In this document: positions 17,757-26,395 of the stretch, piece after piece
Position numbering within the stretch: the stretch's first letter is position 1
Layout: every line of letters begins with the position of its first letter
Assembly: GCA_031826515.1 (NCBI GenBank)
Contig: CP134536.1
Location: forward strand, 3,726,501 to 3,790,500
Source: Flavobacteriaceae bacterium HL-DH10
Lineage (GTDB): Bacteria > Bacteroidota > Bacteroidia > Flavobacteriales > Flavobacteriaceae
Reading direction: 5' to 3'
DNA length: 64,000 nucleotides
Made by a program: the position numbers and the translations under genes
The notes under the pieces: generated by a model
Seen by the model: only the letters and a program-made list of their open reading frames with translations
What the model was told of the DNA's origin: nothing
The model's database searches: none

Positions 17757-18485
17757 CTATTTATTCCTTACATAAATTAATTTAAATCGTCCATTTGATT
17801 GATCTCTTTGTTCCATTTCAAATTGATCTAACGATTTAAATAAAGGGGTTAATTTTACAAAACCAAAATTTCTTGAATCAAAATTTGGCTGCTTTTTTAA
17901 TATTAAAGAACCCACATCTCCTAAAAAAGCCCAACCATCATCATCGGCAGCATCATCAACTGAGTTTTTAAGAAGTCTAATAACTTTAGGGGTTATATTA
18001 TATAAATTTTCTTTTTTAGCGCCCCCTTCTTTTGTTTCCTTTTCGTTATCATTTTTAAGAATCTCTAAATAAATAAACTTATCGCAAGCCACAATAAAAG
18101 GATTAGGCGTTTTTTTCTCTCCCATTCCATATACTTGCATGCCTGCTTCTCTTAATCGAGTAGCTAACTTCGTGAAATCACTATCTGAAGATACTAAACA
18201 AAAACCATTTACTTTTTCTGAATATAAAATATCCATAGCATCAATTATCATAGCTGAATCTGTAGCATTCTTTCCTGTTGTATATCCATATTGCTGAATT
18301 GGCGTTATAGCATTCTCTAGTAGTATATTTTTCCATTTTGAAAGATGCGGTTTGGTCCAATCTCCATAAATTCTTTTTATAGTTGGTGTGCCATATTTAG
18401 CGATTTCTTCCATCATTTCTGAAATGTACTTTGAAGGGATATTATCTCCATCAATAAGTACTGCTATTTTTGTGTCTTTTATCAT
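17757..18485 (-). CDS. NYN (LabA-like PIN) domain protein with C-terminal OST-HTH/LOTUS domain
   Basis: The 242-residue product has an N-terminal NYN nuclease-like domain at about residues 5-140. The acidic residues are in AVLIDGDNIP, ATDSAMIIDAMD and LVSSDSDFTKLATRLRE. A charged linker leads to an OST-HTH/LOTUS domain at about 165-240 (ITPKVIRLLKN, GWAFLGDVGSLI, FGFVKLTPLFKSL). NYN domains are predicted metal-dependent RNases and LOTUS domains bind RNA or partner proteins, so an RNA-processing role is inferred. It converges with the oxidoreductase gene with a gap of only 12 bases. Confidence 0.82.
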   Translation of the reverse strand: MIKDTKIAVLIDGDNIPSKYISEMMEEIAKYGTPTIKRIYGDWTKPHLSKWKNILLENAITPIQQYGYTTGKNATDSAMIIDAMDILYSEKVNGFCLVSSDSDFTKLATRLREAGMQVYGMGEKKTPNPFIVACDKFIYLEILKNDNEKETKEGGAKKENLYNITPKVIRLLKNSVDDAADDDGWAFLGDVGSLILKKQPNFDSRNFGFVKLTPLFKSLDQFEMEQRDQSNGRFKLIYVRNK

Positions 18486-18533
18486 AATGTTTAAAGATAA
18501 ATAAATATTAGAGATTGCGTCGCGTAGTAAGTA

Positions 18534-18560
18534 AAAAAGCTACCATTATGGTAGCTTTTT
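18534..18560 (-). terminator. Terminator hairpin between the acyltransferase and NYN genes
   Basis: A 12-bp perfect stem (AAAAAGCTACCA / TGGTAGCTTTTT) closes a three-base loop. It lies between the acyltransferase stop and the NYN start, both on the minus strand, and its A/T arms would work in either direction. It probably ends the kdsB operon transcript. Confidence 0.75.
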
Positions 18561-18686
18561 ATCTTTAAGTATAAACTCAATGTTTCTTTTTAGGAACAAA
18601 TAATTGTTTACTTTATGTTTCATCGAATAATACAATACACTTAAATCAATATTTGTGCCAAAATTAATTAAAGTTTTTAGATATAA

Positions 18687-19235
18687 CTACGAATATTTTG
18701 GAATCTTACCTTTAACGTCTTCAAAAAAAAGGTGCATGAATTTAAGATCATTTTCCATACTATTTGTTGGATAAAATGGTTCAGAAATTTTATTTTGCTT
18801 ATTTTCAAAATCGAAGCTAATCATAATGATAGGTACATGAGCTTTCTTGGCTATATAGTAAAAGCCCGTACGCCATTCTTTTACTTTCTTTCTTGTGCCT
18901 TCTGGAGCTAATGCCATTCTAAATTCATCCTTTTCTTTAAATAATTTAGCTATAACATCAACTTTGTTTGCTTTTGTAAATCTATCTATTGGAGTGCCTC
19001 CTAATACCTTAAAAAACCACCCAATTGGAAAAACAAACAATTCTTTTTTGCCAATAAAATTTATTTTAATATTTACTACAGATCGTAATAAAATACCAAT
19101 ATAAAAATCGTGCCAACTGGTATGTGGAACAGCAATTATAACTGCCTTTTTAATTGAATTTTTAGAAATAGTAGTATTACCTATAACTTGCCAACCTAAT
19201 ACTTTAAAATAAATAAATTTGGCTAGCCATTGCAT
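18687..19235 (-). CDS. PlsC-type 1-acylglycerol-3-phosphate acyltransferase family protein
   Basis: The 182-residue product has the acyltransferase motif HTSWHD (HxxxxD) near residue 37, the GTPIDR box and the PEGTRKKVKEW box, in the expected order. It is shorter than PlsC of E. coli (about 245 residues) and has little membrane-spanning sequence. The substrate could be a lysophospholipid or another envelope lipid. One base separates it from the upstream alcohol dehydrogenase gene, so it is the last gene of a kdsB-HAD-dehydrogenase-acyltransferase operon. That context favours an envelope lipid or lipopolysaccharide role, but this is inference. Confidence 0.82.
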   Translation of the reverse strand: MQWLAKFIYFKVLGWQVIGNTTISKNSIKKAVIIAVPHTSWHDFYIGILLRSVVNIKINFIGKKELFVFPIGWFFKVLGGTPIDRFTKANKVDVIAKLFKEKDEFRMALAPEGTRKKVKEWRTGFYYIAKKAHVPIIMISFDFENKQNKISEPFYPTNSMENDLKFMHLFFEDVKGKIPKYS

Positions 19236-19236
19236 A

Positions 19237-20319
19237 TTACATTTTTTTATAGAGTTCTTTCAACTTTTTAGGTGTAGCAATTGTTTTCCAATTTTTTCCT
19301 AATGCATTTTCCCATAAAGGCTCTAAACTTAAAGATATCTTAATTAAAACATCAAATTCATTATCACTTAAATTAGTACAAATGCCTTGAGGTATTTCAA
19401 TATTATGTTTAGATACCATTTCCTTAAATAGTTTAACACCTTCAGGATAAAATTCTTCTAAATGATTAAAAACAATACAATTACCAATACCATGCTTTGT
19501 GCCTAATAAATAGGATAACCCATAACTCATAGCATGAGCAACACCAACTTGAGAATAAGCAATACTCATGCCTCCATGCCAACTTGCCATCATGAGTTTA
19601 TCTTGCAAATCTTTTTCTGATGAGTTATTTTCTAAAAACACTTCTTTGCATAAATCGAAAGCTTTTTCGCCATAACTCTGACTAAAAGCATTGAGATACG
19701 TTCCATTTAAAGATTCTATACAATGAATATAACAATCCATTCCTGTATAAAACCATTGATTTTTTGGTGTGCTTTTAGTAAGTTCTGGGTCTAAAATGAC
19801 TTGGTCAAAAGGCGTATAATCAGAATTTATACCTAGTTTTTTTTCAGGACCTGTAAGCACTGTTGTTCTTGAAACCTCTGCTCCTGTTCCTGATATAGTT
19901 GGAACACCAACATGGTAAATAGCTGGATTTTTAACCAAATCCCATCCTTGATAATCTTTCGTTTCACCTTGATTTGTTAGCATTATGGATACAGCCTTAG
20001 CTAAATCTAGAAGTGTACCGCCACCAATTCCAATAATACCAGAAGGCCGCTCTTTGGTTTTTAAAATAATATCCTCAACCAATGCATCAACTTGAGATGT
20101 TTTGGGCTCTTCATTTGCTGAAATATAGATTATTTTATCATCATACGATAAATGTATTCTAGATATTAACCACGTATTATTCTTAAATACATCATCTATT
20201 AAATAGATGAAAGGTGCTTTAATGTTTAATCGCTTTGGGGCTATTATATCATTTAATTGACTGAAACTATCTCTACCAAAAATAACTCTTGGTACCATTG
20301 GAAAGTTTTTGTAATTCAT
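19237..20319 (-). CDS. Iron-containing alcohol dehydrogenase, KdnB-like candidate
   Basis: The 360-residue protein has the group III dehydrogenase landmarks: nucleotide-binding GIGGGTLLDLAKAVSI, VPTISGTGAEVSRT, and metal-ligand segments GMDCYIHCIESL and AHAMSYGLSYLLGTKHGIGN. A neighbour two genes upstream is kdsB. In Shewanella, KdnB is an iron alcohol dehydrogenase of this kind encoded near kdsB; it oxidises C8 of Kdo before amination by KdnA. I therefore suggest a Kdo 8-oxidase. No KdnA-like aminotransferase is visible in the window, which weakens the case. A general sugar or alcohol dehydrogenase is the alternative. Confidence 0.72.
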   Translation of the reverse strand: MNYKNFPMVPRVIFGRDSFSQLNDIIAPKRLNIKAPFIYLIDDVFKNNTWLISRIHLSYDDKIIYISANEEPKTSQVDALVEDIILKTKERPSGIIGIGGGTLLDLAKAVSIMLTNQGETKDYQGWDLVKNPAIYHVGVPTISGTGAEVSRTTVLTGPEKKLGINSDYTPFDQVILDPELTKSTPKNQWFYTGMDCYIHCIESLNGTYLNAFSQSYGEKAFDLCKEVFLENNSSEKDLQDKLMMASWHGGMSIAYSQVGVAHAMSYGLSYLLGTKHGIGNCIVFNHLEEFYPEGVKLFKEMVSKHNIEIPQGICTNLSDNEFDVLIKISLSLEPLWENALGKNWKTIATPKKLKELYKKM

Positions 20320-20442
20320 TTAATATATTTTCTTATTCAAAAAGTAAAAGTAGTATTATTTTAAATTTACTAGTTTAAATATTAACGAAATTTCCTAAAA
20401 ATTCTAAAATAACAAGTATTTATAATCTATGTTCTTCAACCA

Positions 20443-21147
20443 TTAATTCAACAGTTTTATAACTTCAAATAAAGAACTTATTGTTTTATAGGCTTTACCA
20501 TTTGTTTCTTGTTCACTAACTTGCTCATGAGCCCATGTGGTATGAAAAGGAACGTGTATGGCATTTGCCTTAATATTTACTAAAGGCAAAACATCGGATT
20601 TTAATGAATTTCCAATCATTAAAAATTCTGAAGGGTTTATATCTAAATGGTTTAGTAATTTAGAATAATTTGCTTCTTTTTTATCGCTTAAAACTTCAAT
20701 ATGATGAAAATAATCGGTTAACCCAGATTTTTCTAATTTTCGTTCTTGATCTAACAAATCGCCTTTTGTAGCTAAAATTAATCGGTATTTTTTTGATAAG
20801 CTTTTCAAAACCTCTTCTACTCCATCAAGTAGCTCAACAGGTTTGTTTAACATGTCTTTACCTATATTTAAGATAGCTTCTATTGTTTTATTGGATACTT
20901 GATGGTTTGATAATTCTAAAGCCATTTCAACCATAGACAACACAAATGCTTTAACACCATAACCGTATAATGGAAGGTTACCGATTTCTTTTTTAAATAA
21001 CTCTTGATCTATCTTATTGGGAGTTTCATATTTAGATAATAAGCTAGCAAATGCTAATTCGGCTTCACGAAAATAAGTTTCGTTTACCCAAAGTGTATCA
21101 TCAGCATCAAATCCAATAACTTTTATGTTTTTATAATCTATTTCCAT
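20443..21147 (-). CDS. HAD-family hydrolase (haloacid dehalogenase type, capped)
   Basis: The 234-residue protein has motif [13 protein letters not shown] (DxDxT), motif II in RLILATKGD and a C-terminal acidic motif in [14 protein letters not shown]. The helical insert between motifs I and II marks a cap-bearing (type C1) HAD enzyme. It overlaps kdsB by ten bases, so the two are coupled. KdsC, the Kdo-8-phosphate phosphatase, is smaller and uncapped, so I do not call this KdsC, although a sugar-phosphate phosphatase role in the same pathway is possible. The gap to the dehydrogenase gene is 123 bases. Confidence 0.82.
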   Translation of the reverse strand: MEIDYKNIKVIGFDADDTLWVNETYFREAELAFASLLSKYETPNKIDQELFKKEIGNLPLYGYGVKAFVLSMVEMALELSNHQVSNKTIEAILNIGKDMLNKPVELLDGVEEVLKSLSKKYRLILATKGDLLDQERKLEKSGLTDYFHHIEVLSDKKEANYSKLLNHLDINPSEFLMIGNSLKSDVLPLVNIKANAIHVPFHTTWAHEQVSEQETNGKAYKTISSLFEVIKLLN

Positions 21148-21866
21148 ATTTTTTTGGCACGTTCTAAATCTTCTGGAGTGTCAATTTCTACGCCTTCTAC
21201 ATTAGTTTCTACCATTTTTATTCGTTTTCCATATTCTAAATAACGAATACATTCAATTTTTTCTGAAGCTTCTAAAGGAAGCATAGGTAGATTATAAAAA
21301 TCTAATATGGCTTGTTTTCTAAATGCATAAACGCCTTTGTGTTTAAAATATTTGGCACCAACATTTGTTTCTCTTGCATATGGTATCGGGCTTCGTGAAA
21401 AATATAATGCAAAATTAGATTGGTCTACAATAACCTTTACAGTATTGGGATTATTAATTTCATCTTTATCTGTAATATGAACCATTAATGATGCTAAATC
21501 TACATCTTCTTTAGGGTCATTTTTAAATACTTCAATAAGTTTAGACAACGATTCTTTATCTGTAAATGGTTCATCGCCTTGAACATTTATAACCACATCA
21601 ATATCCATGAACTCGACAGCTTCAGCAATTCTATCGCTACCACATTCATGTTCCTTTTTACTCATTATTGCTTTGCCCCCATTATTTACAATTTCATCAT
21701 AAATAATAGCACTATCGGTTACAACAAAAACGTCATCAAACAATTTTGTAGCAACGGCAGCCTCATAAGTACGAAGTATTACTGTTTTTCCACCTAAGTC
21801 CTGCATAAGTTTAGCTGGAAAACGAGTAGCGCTATACCGCGCAGGTATCATAGAAATTATCTTCAT
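21138..21866 (-). CDS. kdsB: 3-deoxy-manno-octulosonate cytidylyltransferase (CMP-Kdo synthetase)
   Basis: The 242-residue length matches KdsB. The start [20 protein letters not shown] has the nucleotide-binding loop, and [21 protein letters not shown] and [11 protein letters not shown] are signature segments. The enzyme activates Kdo with CTP for lipopolysaccharide core assembly, in the cytoplasm. It is first in a four-gene minus-strand operon with a HAD phosphatase, an iron alcohol dehydrogenase and an acyltransferase. On the minus strand a TATTTTTG box at 21890-21897 lies 23 bases upstream of the start codon. Confidence 0.95.
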   Translation of the reverse strand: MKIISMIPARYSATRFPAKLMQDLGGKTVILRTYEAAVATKLFDDVFVVTDSAIIYDEIVNNGGKAIMSKKEHECGSDRIAEAVEFMDIDVVINVQGDEPFTDKESLSKLIEVFKNDPKEDVDLASLMVHITDKDEINNPNTVKVIVDQSNFALYFSRSPIPYARETNVGAKYFKHKGVYAFRKQAILDFYNLPMLPLEASEKIECIRYLEYGKRIKMVETNVEGVEIDTPEDLERAKKIWK

Positions 21867-21889
21867 TTATTCTGTATTCAAATCTTTGT

Positions 21890-21897
21890 CAAAAATA
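21890..21897 (-). promoter_or_regulatory. Candidate -7 box of the kdsB promoter
   Basis: Read on the minus strand this is TATTTTTG, a match to TAnnTTTG, ending 23 bases before the kdsB start codon. No convincing -33 TTTG is seen. Confidence 0.35.
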
Positions 21898-22041
21898 GCA
21901 CTATTTAATGATTTAAGTATTTCTTGTATTTAAACTTTTTATATAATCACAAAAATGATAGTTAGACAACTAAAAATATAGAAATCTTAATCTGCAGGTT
22001 ATAATTAGTTCTGTTTTATAGAATTAAAATATAATCAAAAA

Positions 22042-23466
22042 CTAGTCCTCAAAAAAATCATCTTTAAAGCCAATAAGATATAATTTTTCTTTAGCTCTAG
22101 TTACTGCTGTATAAAGCCAACGCAAATAATCTCTATCAATACCATTAGGCAAGTAAGGTTGCTCTACAAAAACAGTGTTCCATTGTCCGCCTTGAGATTT
22201 ATGACAGGTAATAGCATAAGAGAACTTAACTTGTAATGCATTGAAATGTTTGTTTGCTTTTACTTTTAAAAATTTTTTATACTTAGCGGTTTCACTTTCA
22301 TAATCTTTCATCACTTCTTGATAAAGCCTGTTAGAATCTTCATAAGGCAACGAAGGTGTTTCGGCTTCAATAGTATCTAATAATAACACCGTTTCAAATG
22401 GACGCATTTTTGGGTAATCCACCATTCTTACTTTTACTTCTGCAAAACGAAAGCCATAAAGTTCTTCAATTTTAAAAATCTCTAAAACTTCAATTATATC
22501 ACCGTTTGCTATAAAACCAGCTTCGGTAGTAGGTTTTATCCAAAAATAATTATTCTTAACAACCATTAAAAAATCTCCAGATGACAATTCATTCTCATTG
22601 AATAAAATCCGACCACGTATTTGCTGATTGTATAAATTAGCTCTTTTATTACTCCTTACAATGATAGCCGTTTCTTCGTTGCCTAAACTACTATAAGCAT
22701 CATTTATAGCATCCATAATATCATAACCATCAACTAACCTAACAATATCTTTAAAGTTGTTTAAATCAAACTTAAAAGCATCATGAACCGAATTTGACAA
22801 AGCTTCTCGTAAAACAGTTGCATTAACAAGAATACCTGAATCTTGTTCTTGTCTCATGACTTCATCTAACTCCATTTTAGTAACTTCTTTGTTATAATTT
22901 AAAGCCAAGGTATTTTCGTTTAAAGCAGGACTTAAATCTAATTTTACAGGTGGAAGTTGTGCTGTATCACCTATTAAAAGCAATTTACAGTGATGACCAG
23001 AATATACATATTGCATTAAATCGTCTAAAAGCGAACCGTTTTCAAAAAGTTTAGAATCTCCTGGGGTATCAGGAATCATAGATGCTTCATCTACAATAAA
23101 AATGGTGTTTTTATGCTTATTAGGTTGTAAAACAAACTTAACGCCTCCTCCTTGTTCTTTTTTTGGAAAATATATTTTTTTATGAATAGTAAAGGCTTCT
23201 TTTTTTGAGTAATTTGAAATTACCTTTGCAGCTCTACCTGTTGGAGCCATTAACACCGCACTCTTTTTTGCTTTCCATAAATTACTTACTATACAGCCTA
23301 TTATAGTTGTTTTTCCTGTTCCAGCATATCCTTTTAATAAATATAGTGCATTAGGCGATTTACTAAATATAAATTCTGACAACTGTTGTAAAACAATATT
23401 TTGTTTTATGGTAGGTTGAAACGGAAAGTCCTGTTTTATAAGGGAATAAAATTCGGGTGATGTCAT
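22042..23466 (-). CDS. RecD-like ATP-dependent DNA helicase (superfamily 1)
   Basis: The 474-residue protein has Walker A LKGYAGTGKTT at about residue 44, motif Ia AVLMAPTGRAAKVI, Walker B TIFIVDEASMIPD, motif III LLIGDTAQLPPV, and C-terminal motifs FSYAITCHKSQGGQW and WLYTAVTRAKEKLYLIG. This is the compact AAA/UvrD_C2 helicase found across Bacteroidota, related to RecD2 but lacking its long N-terminal domain. A DNA repair or recombination role is inferred. It stands alone on the minus strand and is divergent from the gene at 23597. A TATATTTG box at 23493-23500 suits its promoter. Confidence 0.88.
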   Translation of the reverse strand: MTSPEFYSLIKQDFPFQPTIKQNIVLQQLSEFIFSKSPNALYLLKGYAGTGKTTIIGCIVSNLWKAKKSAVLMAPTGRAAKVISNYSKKEAFTIHKKIYFPKKEQGGGVKFVLQPNKHKNTIFIVDEASMIPDTPGDSKLFENGSLLDDLMQYVYSGHHCKLLLIGDTAQLPPVKLDLSPALNENTLALNYNKEVTKMELDEVMRQEQDSGILVNATVLREALSNSVHDAFKFDLNNFKDIVRLVDGYDIMDAINDAYSSLGNEETAIIVRSNKRANLYNQQIRGRILFNENELSSGDFLMVVKNNYFWIKPTTEAGFIANGDIIEVLEIFKIEELYGFRFAEVKVRMVDYPKMRPFETVLLLDTIEAETPSLPYEDSNRLYQEVMKDYESETAKYKKFLKVKANKHFNALQVKFSYAITCHKSQGGQWNTVFVEQPYLPNGIDRDYLRWLYTAVTRAKEKLYLIGFKDDFFED

Positions 23467-23492
23467 TTAAATTAAACGGATTAAAAATTATT

Positions 23493-23500
23493 CAAATATA
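23493..23500 (-). promoter_or_regulatory. Candidate -7 box of the helicase promoter
   Basis: On the minus strand this reads TATATTTG, a TAnnTTTG match ending 26 bases before the helicase start. It faces away from the box at 23547-23554, which serves the divergent gene. Confidence 0.4.
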
Positions 23501-23546
23501 TAAATGATTTTTACGCGCTTTCGTTTTTACGATTAAAAAAAAATTG

Positions 23547-23554
23547 TAGATTTG
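23547..23554 (+). promoter_or_regulatory. Candidate -7 box for the gene at 23597
   Basis: TAGATTTG matches TAnnTTTG, 42 bases before the ATG. Upstream, CGTTTTTACG at 23522-23531 is the reverse complement of a motif at the same place ahead of gcvT. A TTTG -33 box is not evident. Confidence 0.4.
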
Positions 23555-23596
23555 CTAAATACCATTATAATAATTTATTTTTAATAAAAACCCATT

Positions 23597-24334
23597 ATGT
23601 TAACATTTATTCTTATTGCTGTTGCTGTAATATTAGTTACAATTGGCTTAGTAAAGTTGATTGACAAATTTGTTCCTCAAAAATTTAAATCTGTATTAAC
23701 TATCGCCTTGTGGGTGTTAATATTTTTTCTAGGCTATCAAACATTTATGTCTGTTTATAATCCTGTTTTATTTGAGCAAACAAAAGAAAAGCGTTATGCT
23801 ATAGTTATTAAAAGTTTAATTGATATTAGAGATGCAGAATTAGCACACAAACAAGTTACTGGAGTTTTTGCTGGTAATTTTGATAATTTAGTAAAGTTTA
23901 TTGACACCGCTGAATATACAATTACCCAACGTCGTGATTCAAGTGTAATTGATCCTGTTTTAACGAAACAATTTGGAGTAGATATGTTTAAAGAAATAGT
24001 TATCATTGACACTCTAGGTACTGTTTCTGTAAAAGATTCATTATTTAAAACGTCTGAGAGGTATAAAACTATGATGAATGTACCAGTTGGTGAAGAAGGT
24101 GCTAAATTTGAACTTAAAGCTGGTTTTATAGAACAAAGTGATGCTAGAATTCCTGTTTTTGAAGCTAAGGTTAAAAAAGCTGTTATTTTATTCGATCAAG
24201 ATAAAGATTTAATAAGTCAAGAAAATGAAGTAGTTTCAGTAGAAGGTGTAAATGGAGATGCTCTTACAGTAGGCTCTATGGATGAAGTTAATACTGGAGG
24301 AAACTGGCCAAAAACTTATGGCAACAACGAGTAA
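23597..24334 (+). CDS. Conserved membrane-anchored protein of unknown function
   Basis: The 245-residue product has two hydrophobic segments near the N-terminus, at about residues 2-22 and 33-53, followed by a soluble domain of about 190 residues rich in charged residues. I do not recognise a named domain. It overlaps the DUF3822 gene by 17 bases, which is followed in turn by rsmD with a one-base overlap, so the three are one transcription unit. A divergent helicase gene shares its upstream region. Confidence 0.75.
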   Translation: MLTFILIAVAVILVTIGLVKLIDKFVPQKFKSVLTIALWVLIFFLGYQTFMSVYNPVLFEQTKEKRYAIVIKSLIDIRDAELAHKQVTGVFAGNFDNLVKFIDTAEYTITQRRDSSVIDPVLTKQFGVDMFKEIVIIDTLGTVSVKDSLFKTSERYKTMMNVPVGEEGAKFELKAGFIEQSDARIPVFEAKVKKAVILFDQDKDLISQENEVVSVEGVNGDALTVGSMDEVNTGGNWPKTYGNNE

Positions 24335-25145
24335 TACTATTAACAAACTAACTAATATAGACCTGTCCATTCAAATAAGTTTGAGTGGACTTTCTTTTTG
24401 TATCCTACAGAGAGATATTAATACCATTTCTACATTAAAACATTTTGACTTTAATAAAAAGTTAAATCCTTTAGAAGTTTTAGAGAAATTAAAGCATGTA
24501 TTTAATACGGAGAAAGCGTTGCAAGACGATTTTAATAAAGTTTGTATCATACATGAGAACGAACTTTCAACATTAGTACCAAAGCCATTATTTAATGAAG
24601 ATTGTTTAGCTGATTATTTAAAGTTTAACTCTAAAATTTTAAAATCAGATTATATTACTCACGACGATATTCTTATAAATGATAGTATCAATGTTTATGT
24701 TCCATACATAAATATTAACAATTTTATTTATGATAGATTTGGCTCATTTACTTTTAAACACGCCTCTACCGTTTTAATTGAAAACATTTTATTAATAGAA
24801 AAGAATTCAGATACAACAAAAGTATATATTAATGTAAGTAAAAATCATTTTGAAATCGTTGTTGTAAACAATACCAGCCTAATTTTTTATAACACCTTTG
24901 AGTATAAAACTAAAGAAGATTTTATTTATTACTTACTTTTTACTGCAGAGCAATTAAAGCTGAACCCAGAAACATTACAATTAATTTTTCTTGGAGAAAT
25001 AGATACTAAAGACCAACTTTATATTATAGCCTATAAATACATTAGATTTGTGTTTTTAGGTAACCGAGAAGATAATTACAAATACAGTATTGATGCACAA
25101 CCTGCAACTCATCAAAGTGATTTCACCTTAATACATAGTTTTTAA
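24318..25145 (+). CDS. DUF3822 family protein
   Basis: The preferred start at 24318 gives 275 residues beginning MATTSNTINKLTN; an upstream in-frame ATG at 24282 would deepen the overlap with the preceding gene from 17 to 53 bases. The segments DLSIQISLSGLSFCIL, CIIHENELSTLVP and LNPETLQLIFLGEID are typical of the Bacteroidota DUF3822 family, whose fold resembles the actin-like ATPase superfamily. Its function is unknown. The gene is regularly placed directly before rsmD in this phylum, as here, where they share one base. A link with ribosome assembly is only guilt by association. Confidence 0.82.
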   Translation: MATTSNTINKLTNIDLSIQISLSGLSFCILQRDINTISTLKHFDFNKKLNPLEVLEKLKHVFNTEKALQDDFNKVCIIHENELSTLVPKPLFNEDCLADYLKFNSKILKSDYITHDDILINDSINVYVPYININNFIYDRFGSFTFKHASTVLIENILLIEKNSDTTKVYINVSKNHFEIVVVNNTSLIFYNTFEYKTKEDFIYYLLFTAEQLKLNPETLQLIFLGEIDTKDQLYIIAYKYIRFVFLGNREDNYKYSIDAQPATHQSDFTLIHSF

Positions 25146-25684
25146 TGCGCATTATATCAGGTTTATATAAAAGTAGAAAAATAGTAGCACCTAAAAATCT
25201 ACCCGTTCGCCCCACAACAGATATGGCGAAAGAGTCATTATTCAATATTTTGAACAATACGTTTTATTTTAACGATATTTCTGTTTTAGATTTATTTGCA
25301 GGTACAGGTAATATAAGTTATGAATTTGCTTCAAGAGGTACCGAACACATTACGTGTGTAGATCAAGATTTTGGTTGTATTAAGTTTATTAACGAAACAG
25401 CCGATAAATTTGATATGCCCATACAAACCATAAAAAGTGACGTCTTCAAATTTTTAGAAAAAACAGCTATTCAAGCCGATGTTATATTCGCCGATCCACC
25501 TTATAGTTTTTCTGAAGAACAGTTCTCTGTAATTCCTGATTTAGTTTTTAAAAACAATCTTTTATTAGAAGAAGGTGTACTTATTATAGAACACTCAAAA
25601 CACACCAATTTATCTAATTTAGCTAATTATAGTCACTCTAAAAGTTATGGTGGCAATATGTTTAGTTTCTTTGAAAGTGCCTAA
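25145..25684 (+). CDS. rsmD: 16S rRNA (guanine-966 N2)-methyltransferase
   Basis: The 179-residue protein starts MRIISGLYKSRKIVAP and has VRPTTDMAKESLFNIL, the SAM-binding VLDLFAGTGNISYE and the catalytic DPPYS in DVIFADPPYSF. These are signature features of RsmD, which methylates the 30S subunit near the P site. The length agrees with the family. The start overlaps the stop of DUF3822 by one base, so translation is probably coupled. Confidence 0.94.
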   Translation: MRIISGLYKSRKIVAPKNLPVRPTTDMAKESLFNILNNTFYFNDISVLDLFAGTGNISYEFASRGTEHITCVDQDFGCIKFINETADKFDMPIQTIKSDVFKFLEKTAIQADVIFADPPYSFSEEQFSVIPDLVFKNNLLLEEGVLIIEHSKHTNLSNLANYSHSKSYGGNMFSFFESA

Positions 25685-25846
25685 TTAAAATCACTTCGCT
25701 TTTTTAATTCACTTTTTTTCAGTACTTTAGAGTTCTCCTTAAGAGCCCCAGGCTCTACAATTCTTTTCTTAACAAAAGAAATCATACTTTTCTTTAAAAT
25801 GTTTATGGCTTGTTTTTAATATTAACTACTAAAAACCATAAATAAA

Positions 25847-26365
25847 ATGAAAAAACTTTTTTTAATTGGACTTGCATTACTCGTATTTAATGCCTGCCAA
25901 AATCAGCCACAACGGTATTTTGAAGAATCTGCAGAAATTGAAACTACAAAAGCAGGTATAAAAGCTTATGAAACACAAGATTGGGATACTTGGAAAGCAA
26001 ATTTTTCTGATACTGCAAAAATCTACCATAATACCAATAAAGGAGCGACTCCAGCTGAAATGATGACAGGTATGAAACAAATGCTTTCTAATTTTGAATC
26101 TTATGGTTTTGGAGACAAAGGAACAGAATACGAAATGATTATAGATAAAGATGGTGATACTTGGGTAAACTATTGGAATACTTGGAAAGGAAAAGCCAAC
26201 GTTACAGGCAAAGAATTAACTATTCCTGTACATTTAACTATACAGTTTGTAGATGGTAAAATTGTAAAAGAATATGCATATTATGATACTGCAGGCATTG
26301 GCGCTACGATTGCAGAAATAGAAGCTGCTAAAATGGCTGAAGAAGTAGAAACTTCTGAAGAATAA
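25847..26365 (+). CDS. NTF2-like (SnoaL-type) lipoprotein of unknown function
   Basis: The 172-residue product has a lipoprotein signal (VFNAC lipobox at residue 17) and one domain with the NTF2-like pattern: an early helix with TTKAGIKAYETQDWDTWKAN, then FSDTAKIYHN and a late strand IQFVDGKIVKEYAYYD. Such folds occur in many small enzymes and binding proteins; no catalytic residues can be assigned. A short acidic tail ends the protein. It precedes another secreted protein by 30 bases, and both may form a small operon that ends at the terminator at 27171. Confidence 0.7.
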   Translation: MKKLFLIGLALLVFNACQNQPQRYFEESAEIETTKAGIKAYETQDWDTWKANFSDTAKIYHNTNKGATPAEMMTGMKQMLSNFESYGFGDKGTEYEMIIDKDGDTWVNYWNTWKGKANVTGKELTIPVHLTIQFVDGKIVKEYAYYDTAGIGATIAEIEAAKMAEEVETSEE

Positions 26366-26395
26366 AAATTTCACTAACAAAAACACGTTCTAATT

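Noticed and set aside
20443-21147. Calling the HAD protein KdsC because it overlaps kdsB
   Set aside because: KdsC is smaller and lacks a cap domain; this protein has a helical cap insert.
25685-25846. Possible small RNA or gene fragment after rsmD
   Set aside because: The 160 bases contain short T-rich and purine-rich tracts but no stable hairpin with a T tail and no convincing coding frame.
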